Below are positions 1 to 11,111 of a stretch of DNA of 24,631 nt, in pieces. The notes below the pieces were generated by a model. It saw nothing but the letters and a program-made list of their open reading frames with translations. It had not been told where the DNA came from and did not search any database. The position numbers and the translations under genes are program-made. The stretch is from NCBI GenBank assembly GCA_036897625.1, contig JAYMTA010000750.1:1-24631 (forward strand). The letters run 5' to 3'. The stretch is from Pelargonium cotyledonis. Its lineage: Eukaryota > Streptophyta > Magnoliopsida > Geraniales > Geraniaceae. Each line of letters starts with the position of its first letter. Positions within the stretch are counted from its first letter, which is position 1.

Positions 1-684
1 GAGAGAGAGAGCCTTGTGCTTCTCCGGCGATGGAGGAGGGTAATCGGGTGAAAATTGACTGTATTTTGTGTAAATTGGGTGTGATTTTGTGTAAATTGGG
101 TCTAATTTGAGTGAAAATTGGGTGTCAATATTTTCTCCGACGATGAATTTTCCGGTGAATTTACTGTCGGCATTATGTTTTTTCCGGCAACATTATCATA
201 TAAAATAAAAATTATTTCATTTTATTATTTTAAGATTATTTAAATATTAAACTAACTAAGACAGTGACACGTGACCAACAAAAAGAATTAATTTAAAATT
301 GTTACATGTACGCTGATTATACAATAAAATTCAATTAAAATATGACACTTGTCAATTGTTTTATTTTTAAATTATTTTTAATCAAAATAATCTACGTCAG
401 CCAATTTAACGCCAATTTAGACAGAACATGACGTTAGGAACTAACAGAATTCACTTTTTGATAATATAGGAACTTGTATGGTCCATTTTAAGATACAATG
501 ACAAATTCAGTCCATTTTGTAATAATACAGGAATGAAATATGCAATTAATCATTTTTTAAAAAAATTTAGAAAAATGTTCAATTTAGTCATGAACTATCC
601 AAAACATTTGAATTTATTCCATCAACTTTCAAGTGTTTCAAAATAATCTAAAGTTGAACAAAACGATTGATTTTAATCCGAAGT
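1..684. other. AT-rich intergenic DNA, possibly an old repeat remnant
   Basis: No gene is supported here. The stretch opens with a GA dinucleotide run, then short phrases built on GTGTAAATTGGGT repeated around 65-130. Bases about 420-690 contain phrases such as a 'tagtcatgaactatcc'-like stretch and 'gtccattttaagatacaatg', which resemble degenerate dispersed repeats common in plant spacers. I cannot name an element because no terminal repeats or target-site duplication are visible. The right end probably holds the DPM3 3'UTR (minus strand). Confidence 0.5.
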
Positions 685-1179
685 TTAAGTAAATCGTTTG
701 ACGGAATCATTGTACGGGTCGGAACCCACATCAACTCCTCTTTGCTTCAAAAATCCCTTGGCCTCGGCAATGTCCTGAAGAATAATGAACCAATCATCAC
801 TCAAACAAAAAACTGAATAAGGCTACAACTATTTATAAGTATGATGATGTGTCAAAACTGACTAAGTACAATACCTGCTGTAATAGAACAGACTCTTTAG
901 GACAAGTTGGAAATGTCATGAGACCTACTCCAACCATTAAGAGCCCGTAGCAGCCTAAAGATACAATTAAATAGATAGGTAGCTGAAAGAAAAACAGTAA
1001 AAGGGCACAGTAAGATTGATCCAGAAAGAATAGACGGAAAAAAGTGGATGAAATGAGATGACATAAAAGAAACTAACCACCCAAGCAAATCTAGAAGGCA
1101 CTAAGGATGCCTGCAAGATGGCAATCCAAATGGCCAATATGACAACCAGAGGTATCATTATCTTCTGGACATGCTTCAT
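685..1179 (-). CDS. DPMS3: DPM3, dolichol-phosphate mannose synthase subunit 3
   Basis: Small ER-membrane subunit that anchors and stabilises the catalytic DPM1 subunit, which makes dolichol-phosphate-mannose for N-glycans, GPI anchors and O-mannosylation (family knowledge). Coding exons are 1078-1179, 875-982 and 685-774, all joined in phase 0, giving 99 residues. The protein starts MKHVQKIMIPL. A first membrane segment spans about residues 7-28 and a second about 36-57 (LPIYLIVSLGCYGLLMVGVG). The conserved FPTCPKESVLLQQDI and AEAKGFLKQRGVDVGSD blocks follow. As I recall it, the Arabidopsis protein ends soon after GVDVGS; here about ten more residues (PYNDSVKRFT) precede the stop. The donor after exon 1 is taken as GTG|GTTAGT because it restores the residue between Trp and LPIY. 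A 5'UTR exon lies upstream, spliced across a long leader intron. The gene is divergent from RPB10. Confidence 0.95.
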
Positions 1180-1753
1180 TTGATTAGCTGCAAGGTTATG
1201 CTCCTGTGTTCACATAAAAAAACATTAGCATACTAAAAGATTAAAAATGGATTAGTTGGGTAGTTGAAATTAGAGTACTACTCTAACACTACATTAGATT
1301 TTGATAGCTCAGACTACTATATATCAATAAAGGGATTCAAAAACACCATTTCCTATTTCCTAACCTTATTGTTGATTAATTGTTTGAGTTCAGTAAAAAA
1401 AATTAATGTAAAAGCACACACATTATTGATATTGAGGATGATGTCTAGTAACTTAGAACTTTAAATTTGATCTTCAATTTCATTTTAGTATTTTGACTTG
1501 TTATTTTATAACTTAGAATACCTTTTTACTCATTGCTGATAAATCTGTCATCAAATCAATTCACAGTTCACAAAAATGACATTTAGATTCAGAATTTACC
1601 AACCAATTTGACAGTGGAAATATGGCAATGAGATCGATAAAGACAGAAATGAACATAAATGGCACCCTTTAATATAGAAAGGATCTAAATAGAAACAATA
1701 ATACAAATTAACAGCATTTAGATAAATCCTGAAGCAAAATAATATATATTTTA

Positions 1754-2016
1754 AAAATTATGACCACAGGTCAATCAGAGATCATATCTTCTAGCCACTT
1801 GAACAGCATGCTTCAGTAATTTTATCTTATATAGTACCAGCTGAAAGTAGACACGACAAAATAAAATCAATCAGCTATTGTCTGCTGTCATCAAAAAGGG
1901 TTGAGTAACAAACTTATTTCACTGTCCCAATGCGATACAGGAGCATAGTGGGACTCAAAGCCCTTGCGCAATACCCAAACATCATCTGGCAGTTCAAAAT
2001 TGGAACAACCAAACAG
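1754..2016. repeat. Duplicated block, copy A, with 39-bp core
   Basis: Copy A of a block repeated at 2109-2360. Both start AAAATTATGAC, share a middle AGATCATATCTT phrase, and end with a 39-bp core running from ACTCAAAGCCCTTGCGCAAT to CATCATCTGGCA. The core here is 1953-1991. On the minus strand the core lies in a stop-free frame of 47 codons (1894-2034) that includes LPDDVWVLRKGFES. I do not recognise this peptide. Confidence 0.85.
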
Positions 2017-2108
2017 CCAAATCTTCAATCTAATCTACTAAAACACCGAAATTACGAGACTCATTTTGAAATGGAACTATTATGAATATATAATATATGA
2101 CCACTCAT

Positions 2109-2360
2109 AAAATTATGACTCCAAATCAATCAAAGATCATATCTTTAGCTAATTCTTCAATGCATGCTGTCACTTTATAGAAAAGCATGATTCAATAAAA
2201 GTAAACACACAAAAGAAAATCAATAACCTACCACCACCAGAAAGGGTTCATTAACTAACTTATTTCACTGTCCAAATGCGATACAGTAGCATAATGGAAC
2301 TCAAAGCCCTTGCGCAATACCCAAACATCATCTGGCAGTTTGAAATGGAATCACCCAACA
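2109..2360. repeat. Duplicated block, copy B
   Basis: Second copy of the 1754-2016 block. Its 39-bp core (2299-2337) is identical to copy A. Flanks have drifted: one base is missing just outside the core and the minus-strand frame ends in a stop after SEIS, so any coding sense is broken here. Confidence 0.85.
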
Positions 2361-2541
2361 CATAATCAAAGCATATGCAAATAAAAACAGCATAAACTAC
2401 AACACTGAGGCTGAAGAGTGAATATATACAAACAAAATTGAGATCGACCGGAGATCAATTTTTTATACCTTGGTTTCCATATCAACTAACGGAGGCAATA
2501 GTTGATCATTCTAAATATTCCAAAACAGATGCACATATAAA

Positions 2542-2561
2542 ACACACACACACACACACAA
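2542..2561. repeat. CA microsatellite
   Basis: About ten AC units in a row inside the DPM3 leader intron, followed at 2561-2605 by two A-rich copies of the phrase AAACTAAAATTT. Confidence 0.9.
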
Positions 2562-2651
2562 AAACTAAAATTTATTATCAAAAAAAAAAAAACTAAAATT
2601 TAAATCTAGTTAAATGAATCTGTGCCATCAGAAGGGAATACATGATAAACA

Positions 2652-2740
2652 ATTTTTTCACAGTCCTCATAAAATTACAATAAACCATTGCAGAACTCAA
2701 AGCCCTTGCGCAATATCCCAGCATCATCTGGCACTTTCGA
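2652..2740. repeat. Partial third copy of the 39-bp core
   Basis: The core recurs at 2695-2733 with 36 of 39 bases matching copies A and B by eye. The outer flanks are only weakly similar (a CACAGTCC phrase stands where copies A and B have CACTGTCC). The minus-strand frame stops soon after the core. Confidence 0.8.
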
Positions 2741-3149
2741 CTAAAACCTAAAAGCCCCAAAATTTCCTAAATATAGGGTTTTTCCAATTCAGATAGACAA
2801 AAAATAGCACGCCTATACGTTCAGTCCAGCAGATCATAATCCACATTAGGGAGAGACATTAGAGAGAATCGAGAGGGGAAAAAACATGAGGTAGAAGCTA
2901 AATAGTAGATAAAAATTGAAAAATACTAACAAGCAAAATTCATTAAAAATAATCTCTGCAAAACACCTCACCTTAAGTAAACGTGGAAGCTGGAATGGCG
3001 GTGGCTGTGACAGTGGCGGAGGCGGGAAGACCGGCGGCGGGGAGCGACGGAGAAGAAGAGGCTCTGCGACTCTGCTATTGGAGAAGAAATGAAGGAAACG
3101 ACGAAACGACCTTGTCACGCATCGAGACGACAATCAATTTATATTACTG

Positions 3150-3435
3150 GCAGACGACTGTAAATTCCTTAAACTAGAAAGGGTAATACCGACATATCGG
3201 TTCTCAAATTATTGGGCTTTCTTATGAGCAAAAATCTTTATTGAGCCAAGTCGATATCAAATTCTAGGCATCATAAAATGGGCCGTAAAAGGGCCCAATA
3301 TCAATCACGAGATTATGACACGTGCTTCGCACGTGGCTATACGAACTATAAATAGAGCCAGACACGAGAGTGGAGCCACAAAAGCAACGAAGAGGAAGGA
3401 GACAGAAACAGAGGAAACCCTAGAAGAAGGCGAGG
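3150..3435. promoter_or_regulatory. Bidirectional DPM3/RPB10 promoter
   Basis: Short spacer between divergent housekeeping genes. It carries three site II-type motifs: TGGGCT at 3213-3218, TGGGCC at 3279-3284, and GGCCCA (TGGGCC on the other strand) at 3292-3297. Two G-boxes at 3319-3324 and 3330-3335 form a perfect inverted repeat, CACGTGC-TTC-GCACGTG. A TATAAATA box sits at 3347-3354, pointing at RPB10, and a telo-box AAACCCTAG at 3415-3423 lies in the presumed RPB10 leader. Site II and telo-box motifs are known in plant growth and translation genes. The DPM3 side shows no TATA box, and its transcription start is probably near 3130-3180 (inference). If it starts above 3122, a 15-codon upstream ORF at 3122 would be in the DPM3 leader. 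Confidence 0.75.
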
Positions 3436-4997
<1,562 letters not shown>

Positions 4998-5990
4998 GGA
5001 AGCTGATGCAGTTGCAAATAGCCTGGAACCATCCACACTCATGATCAATAGGACTTTTGTAGGATTGTGCATGTCATTGGAAGAACATGATGAAGCAAAA
5101 TATGTACAAGGAGACCCATAACTAAATAGATTGTCCTTGTTTTGGTGTCTTGTGTTTTGTTGACCTTGAAATCACAAGGAACAGCTAAAGTTGAATATGA
5201 TAGTAGTCTTTGATTCTCATGTTACACTCTCTCTCTCACATTGCATGTGCCAAGTTAGTTTATTTATTATCATATAGTGCCATTGGAGGATCAAATATCA
5301 ATATCAATGCCAATCAAGTTTCAATAAATCGCTGGGCCATAGTCCATGTGACATGCTTGTAAGTTCATAATCATTACACACTATAGCAACTCATTTGCAT
5401 CATTCTAAATATCATTTTCAAGACAATTATTATTTCACATGCCTTCCTCTCCAGCCACCATCTATGCATTGCTCATTACTAAACAAAAATAATGAAATTT
5501 CCTTCTTTTTCTTTGTTTTTAGTAAATTTGACATGTCCTTATGTTCTTTAATCTATGCTATTCTCAGGTCTCAATTCCTAATAACATGTCTTTGGCTTTT
5601 CAAGGACATCATTTGGTTCTTAGATTCTTTTGCTTTTGAGGAATGTGGTTTGATGATTATGCAACCAATTTTTGGGACATTTATTACGATTATGAGTTGA
5701 TTGACACGTGTATGGTTCTGTTCCATGCCATGGACCCAGCTTGTCGAGACACACTAGAAGACAACACTTGTGTATTGACTATTTTAGCCCTGGTCAGATC
5801 AAATACTCTCTCTCTAACTCGTTAGAGCTCACCCAGTGAACTCACCATCTCTCTGTGTCTGTGAGAGAAACACAAAAAAAAAAAGTTCATATTTTTTTCT
5901 AAAATTCCAGCTCAAAATCGTCTCTTTATTCGTTTCACGACCATCTCGTCTCCTTGTTTCTCTCTCTTCCTGTTTTCCTCCACTTTCTCT
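4998..5990 (+). other. RPB10 3'UTR and spacer before the protease-like gene
   Basis: Nothing recognisable as a gene. The first few hundred bases are probably the RPB10 3'UTR. Open frames around 5395-5825 have no family resemblance and low-complexity composition. From about 5800 the DNA becomes CT-rich (CTCTCTCTCTAACTC, TCTCTCTTCC), typical of plant core promoters and leaders, and should contain the start site of the next gene. No clear TATA box is seen. Confidence 0.5.
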
Positions 5991-5993
5991 CAC

Positions 5994-6095
5994 ATGAGAG
6001 AAAATGCTCTAGCAACGAAATGCTTCTTCTTTCCCGAACCCAATCTAGCTAGCTCCACTCCGTCAATGCCACGGTCTTCAGATCCGAAGCTTTAA
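5994..6095 (+). CDS. Possible 33-residue upstream ORF
   Basis: An ATG in the CT-rich leader opens a frame beginning MRENALATKCFFFPEP and ending PRSSDPKL before TAA, 35 bases ahead of the main start at 6131 and in a different frame. Shorter ATG frames overlap it (6004, 6020 and 6067). If the transcript starts upstream of 5994, ribosomes would meet this ORF first. It resembles no peptide I know, so expression is inference only. Confidence 0.3.
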   Translation: MRENALATKCFFFPEPNLASSTPSMPRSSDPKL

Positions 6096-6130
6096 TCCGC
6101 AAAACCCCATTTCCCAGAACCTCGAAAAAA

Positions 6131-9100
6131 ATGGGGGTTTTGAGTGAGTCGTGGTGTTTCTGCAAAGGAGTGGGCAAGTCCGAGAGAATGAAAGCCGCAA
6201 TTTTCTCCACCAAAGGTCCGGCAATGGCCAAAATCTCTGGCGCCGTCACCGGCACCGGCTTCTTGATCCACCGGAATTTGCTTCTCACCACTCACGCCAA
6301 TCTTCCGTCGGTGGCCATCTCGGAGGGTTCCGAGATCCAGTTACAAAACGGCGTCGCTGCCACTCTCGTGCCTCATAGGTTACTTCTTCATCTTGGGTTT
6401 TTGCTTGAGTTATTTTAGAAGCAATGAAAATGTTGAATGCTTTGTGGTACTTAACAATATGAATATTGTTTACCTGTTTGGTTGATGGGTAAATATGGGA
6501 TCAAATCAAATTAGAATATGAGCTTTGAGTGTTGTTTTGGTTTTGGGATGTTGCAAAAGGTGAATTCAAACTTATGCATTAGGTTGAGCTCAGTAAGCTT
6601 TTCTTTTTCTTTTTTAGTGGGGCCTTGATACTGTTTTGTTTTATTTTGCCATTTGGTGTGAATTGAATTGGTAAAGGAAGAATTAGGATTTAGGTGTGAA
6701 CATCAAATTGTGCAACTTTTTAGGATTGTGTTTGTTGCTGCAATTTCTTTGTACTTGAGAAGGTGTTGGATCTGATAGTGAGCTGCATGCTGTTCTGATA
6801 AATAGAACCAATGATGGGTTTCCCTAAAATCAATCAATATCTTTGTGTGCCATTTTCTGATGATACATGGTGATAATATGATGGTAGTCAAATACTATTC
6901 CATATCGGTCGCAATATATTTGAAGTGCATGTATTCCAAGATTGTGGAAGATCTTCTGTTTCCTTGGCTTTAAATTAGGGAAGTTGTCAGCTTCAGAAGG
7001 AATTATTTTGAATGTGACCTTCTGTACAGGACTGTATACTTCCATTGATATTAATTAGTTTAATTTCTTCCTAAAAATGTTGGCAAACTATTAGGTGATT
7101 AATTTAGTAAAATCTTGAAGTGTGTTCTTGGTACGTAATAGATGTTAGATAAAGTTCCCAGAGCATTCTTTTTAATATTTTTCAAGTTTAGCTCGTCAGG
7201 TGGAAGGGTTGGACATTAATTATATTCATGTAAACAAGGTAGACAACAATGTTGGATGATAGGTGGTTGATGGCAATGGATAGTGTGTTATGGAGTCTGG
7301 ACAATTATCTTATGAACATATTAGTTTTTTTTTTCTTAGAAGTTGATGAATGTGTATAATTGACACAGACGCATATGATAGTGAAACTTTGTTTCACATA
7401 TCTTAAAAGAAGTATCAAATCAGTGTTTTCAAGGCAAAAACTAACTGCACACAGAAAAAGAAAATGCACAAGATCCTTGACTTCTGTCTATTTTGTCTCT
7501 AGATATCTCTTGAACTGTGCCTTCAGATCTTCTTTTGTTTTTACCCTCCAAAAATACCACATTGTTTTTCTGTACTTATTGTTATAAGGTGCTTAATGTA
7601 ATAATTATGTGTATATAAACATTTATGGACTGCACTTCATGTATCAAATATGAAACATGTTTCAGCAAAAAAAAAAAAAAAGATTTTAAGAATGAAAGTA
7701 TGTGTTTGTGTGGGTGAGTGTGCACTTGCAGACACAATCATATTGCATAAGAATTAGAGCAAAATCATTGTCCTTGATATAGTATTTCTCGTATATCTTT
7801 TAATTCATAATAGTGAGGATTTACAAGCTTGTGAGCCATCTGCATGAATAGGGCTATACATCTGTCAGCCTATGATATATTAGAATAAAGTCACTTGGCA
7901 GTGTAGAGACTGAGGTTGTACGCTAGTTTAGCAGTTGCGATCAACTGACAATCACTGCCACCTCCATTACCATCTCCTCAATTTTCACGGTCTTAGGCTT
8001 ACGGAGCTGTTCACATGCATTACCTATCCTCTATTGTTATTTTATTGTGGAACTGTAGATTTTAGGCTTAGTCTTGTATTGATTATGATTTCTGAATATG
8101 AGAAATAGGCCTTTCTACTTTTGACTGTTATTTGGAAATGTGTTCAGATTTTCTATGAAACAATTGTTTCTACAACTGCGCTGTCTATAAATTGCTTGTT
8201 ATGATTTTCTCCTCCATGCCCTTCTTTTATTCTTTATAAATGATTTAGTTCTTTCTTTGGGTCGATATGAAGGCCCAATTAGGAACATTTTGAACTGATG
8301 GACAAAAGTGGATCTGATTTTGCTTCATTGTCTCTAGTCTTGTCTGCATATTATTAAGAATTCTCTTATCAGCTTTCTAATACTTTTCGTTTCATTTACT
8401 TTCAGGTTTTTTATCACGAGCTCTGTTCTAGATCTTACAATAGTGGGTTTAGATACTGTGGATGGAGACTCGAATGCTCAGGGGCATCCTCACTATTTGA
8501 AGACCTGCTCTAAGCCAAGTCTTGATCTAGGCTGCGGGGTGTTTCTCTTAGGCTATGCGGAGAAAAAGGAGCTGACAGTTAGTGAAGGAAAAGTTGTGAT
8601 TGCCACTGATAATCTCATAAAACTGTCTACTGATGGAATAATATGGAGCCCCGGGTCAGCTGGATTTGATATGCAAGGCAATCTTGCATTCATGATCTGT
8701 GATCCTATGAAACTAGCCACGTCGCCAAACACTAAATCCTCTTCAACTTCCTCCTCCTCCACATCATCTTGGAAGAAGGATTTTCCCATGCAATTCGGTA
8801 TCCCCATTCCCATCATCTGTGATTGGCTAAACCAGCATTGGGAAGGCAGCCTCGATGAACTGAACAAACCCAAGTTACCGATAATTAGACTCATGTCCAC
8901 TGGCCAGAAGAGTGACCATTCCTGCGCTTCCTTCACGCTGCGTCAGGTTTTTAAGTCTACAGAAGAAGGTCATGATATAACCCCGTCTTCATCCCATATA
9001 ATCTCAAAAACCCGTGATCTACCAGGTCCAAGTCATCCCGCTGCTGCAGAAGAAACTCCAACTACCGATCCACATCCTACCCACATGCAGGGAATACCTA

Positions 9101-9774
9101 CGCCAGAAATCTACGAGTCACCTAAGTTAACTTCAGTTCCTATCCGAAAGAAAGAAATCCCTCAAGTCCAGCTTTTGGATATTAATTTTCCTCCGCTGGT
9201 TGCCAAAGCTGTTCTGCGCCCAAACTCTGGCGAGAACTGTGTGAAGGAACTTCCTCCAAAAAGCCTTCCGAGAGAAGACAAAATCAAGGATAATACAGAA
9301 GCAACAAGCAGTCCTCCATATGCAGACGCTGAGATTGCCTCAACAGCTTCTGTAAATGGGGCGCATAGTGAAGTCATGTCTAGTTCATCTCCGATTGAGG
9401 TCTCAGAGATGCACAATGGATATAGCAGCGAGGGCGAGACTATGTACTCAGCAGAAACTGCAGAAAGCCGAAACTACACGAGCCCTAGAGAAGGAAAGTT
9501 TCAGCAAGTGGGAAGGAGCCAGAGCTGTGTTAGTTACAACAGATGGGGTAGTGGCCAGAGGAATCCAGTGGCTCGCCGAGCTTCACTTGAAAAGCAGAGA
9601 AGCTTCATCCATGGAAGAAAGATGCACTCACAGGGAGCAACGTCACAACGAAGTAACGAGTACTACAGTCCAACTGTCTCCTCCATCATGAAAAAGCGAA
9701 TCAACATGGAGCAGCAACCACCAAGCAGACCTCGACAAAGCTCAGTTCATACGTCTCCAAGATGGAATTTTTGA
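6131..9774 (+). CDS. Trypsin-fold (PA clan) protein with Ser-rich tail
   Basis: Two exons, 6131-6378 and 8406-9774, join within an Arg codon (CAT AG|G TTT) and give 538 residues. The N-terminal 180 or so residues look like a trypsin-like barrel: a GTGFLI strand at 41-46, then H55 in LLTTHANLPS, D92 in VLDLTIVGLD, and S167 in SPGSAGFDMQG, standing where the His-Asp-Ser triad is expected. The oxyanion loop is PGSAG rather than GNSGGP. No signal peptide or membrane segment is visible, so a cytosolic or nuclear site is likely. After a poly-Ser stretch (about 192-205) comes IPIPIICDWLNQHWEGSLDE, then a long low-complexity tail rich in S, P, T and E, ending in a basic block with an RRASLEKQRSF phosphosite-like motif and SPRWNF. 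Plant genomes annotate such proteins only as 'trypsin family'. The 2-kb intron holds nothing clear. Catalytic activity is not shown by sequence alone. The start at 6131 is the first in-frame ATG after a stop. Confidence 0.85.
6379..8405 (+). other. Long intron of the protease-like gene
   Basis: GT at 6379 (AG|GTTACT) to AG at 8405 (TTTCAG|G). It is T-rich and has a poly-A run near 7666-7681. I see no conserved exon, RNA gene or mobile element in it, and open frames inside are short and composition-driven. Confidence 0.8.
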
Positions 9775-10690
9775 TGGAGGAGCGACTCGCGCAAAAGACA
9801 TCAACAACAGATGTCCATTGTCTTCATTGTTTTGGGTTGAGTTCCATTTTGTATCCGGTCGTTCACGCATACTGTAACTAATTTGTTGTGATTATGCAGG
9901 CCAATCTATAAGATGAATAAGAAAGTTCAATGAGGTTACTGCACTTTCTGTATGGTTTGTGCCTTTTGAATGTCCTTTTTACTCATTTGTTTGGCTTTTA
10001 AGGTTGAAGACCTCATAGCCATTTTTGTGTGTGTTTGGAGCTGAGAGCAGGGTGATTCCCCACCAAAATGATGAACTTGCATTTGGAGAGAAATGTGACT
10101 TGCAAATTGAACTTACACATACTATAAATGCACTAGCTAACCTTTATTAATACTTTCATTTATTAGTAACATAGTGTCTTATCAACAATGGATTAACCTA
10201 TAAAATTATAATTAAACTGTCTGAGAGTCTCTATACTTATTAAGATTTGAAACGCATCCTCTAACCACATTTTTGTCTTGTTGTGGCTCTTAGACTAACA
10301 TTTTTGTCTCTCTCTAACTAGCTGGAATATATACAATATTCGTCACATCGCCCATATTTGCCATGTTGGCAACATATGCCACCTCAGCTGTCTGCAACGA
10401 CAAATTGGTTGAGGTGGCAAATACTGTTGATTAGTAGTTAGATACTAATTCTACACGGTTTAAAAAATATATATATAGCAAATCTTAGTATCAAAACAAG
10501 ACAAAAATAAAGATTGAGTCTAAAACGGTGTTTATTGTATCACTACGATAGAAATAGAAATAGTTAAAAGACTCTAATAGAAACATGTCATTCACATAGA
10601 CATGAATGACATTCTTCTTTCCATTTAGGTCAAAAGACACCAAAAAGGCAAAATTGGAAAATATGGTATTGTTGGGGATTTTGGAGTTTT
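9775..10690. other. 3'UTR and spacer before FatA
   Basis: About 9775-9960 is probably the 3'UTR of the protease-like gene. The remainder is AT-rich. Around 10355-10420 there is a phrase pair, GCCATGTTGGCAACATATGCCACC and its neighbours, rich in TTGGCAAC/GGTGGCAAAT-type words, that may be an old repeat. No gene is supported. A minus-strand frame across 10491-10979 is not protein-like. Confidence 0.5.
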
Positions 10691-10699
10691 TATATTTTT

Positions 10700-11111
10700 T
10701 GGAGGGACCATTCTCACACGTGTAGAAGAGATTGGCACGTGACAGGTAATGTGTAATAAGGTGAGGAGCCACGTGCACACACGTACGACCCATAGCAGTC
10801 CCACTTGGCTTTGGTCTGTGGTGGTTGGTGTCTCTCAGATCCCCAGACTCTCTTTGAATGTCTGGAAAATAAAAGTTTCGATTTTGATCCAAAGAGTCAC
10901 ACCCAACCACGTAATTTCGGACCAAACCCAGTGGCATTTTCGCCTCCTCCGACCCTTTTATCGTCTTCCTCGGTCCCATCGAGTCCTCGTCAATTCCTAT
11001 TATCGACTATAACACCAACACCCATGTGATGTCTGTCGCAGCCATTGCAGCTATTGCTCTTGCTTGACCTCGCCGAACCATCCTCTCTTCTCTCTCGCAG
11101 CTCAGCCCGAA
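10700..11111 (+). promoter_or_regulatory. FatA promoter and leader with G-box cluster
   Basis: Three CACGTG cores lie within 60 bases: 10717-10722 (as the palindrome ACACGTGT), 10736-10741 (GGCACGTGAC) and 10770-10775 (GCCACGTGCA). An ACACGTACG variant and a CCACGTAA word lie further down. G-boxes bind bZIP and bHLH factors and include ABA-response elements (family knowledge). The leader contains ATG-TGA at 11024 and a 12-residue ORF at 11029-11067, upstream of the FatA ATG and out of frame with it. No confident TATA box is placed. Confidence 0.6.
11029..11067 (+). CDS. Short upstream ORF in FatA leader
   Basis: ATG to TGA encoding MSVAAIAAIALA, 44 bases before the FatA start and out of frame. 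It is probably transcribed if the leader begins near 10830-11000. Its Ala-rich sequence may be chance; a role in translation control is conjecture. Confidence 0.3.
   Translation: MSVAAIAAIALA

Larger units (their letters stand above)
1204..2971 (-). other. DPM3 5'UTR intron
   Basis: On the minus strand a leader exon ends CTTAAG|GTGAGG at 2972/2971, and an acceptor ...GAACACAG|GAGCA lies at 1204/1203, just 23 bases before the ATG. The 1.77-kb interval has no conserved CDS but holds a duplicated block (1754-2016 and 2109-2360), a third partial copy near 2652-2740, and a CA microsatellite at 2542-2561. Splice sites are inferred from consensus only, so alternative leader exons are possible. Confidence 0.65.

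Noticed and set aside
1953-1991. C/D-box snoRNA in the repeated 39-bp core
   Set aside because: The minus strand has a box C-like GATGATG, but its last base departs from RUGAUGA, and I find no box D or closing stem at the right distance in all three copies.
2983-3177. 64-residue plus-strand frame
   Set aside because: It is antisense to the GC-rich DPM3 leader exon and resembles nothing known.
5395-5825. Open frames of 101 and 60 residues
   Set aside because: They are overlapping, hydrophobic and T-rich by composition, with no conserved motif, and sit in the spacer before a CT-rich promoter.
8553-9416. Minus-strand open frames of 127 and 84 residues
   Set aside because: They lie opposite exon 2 of the protease-like gene, have no family resemblance and are shadows of that coding region.
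10491-10979. 162-residue minus-strand frame
   Set aside because: It overlaps the FatA promoter, is low-complexity, and has no recognised motif or splice context.
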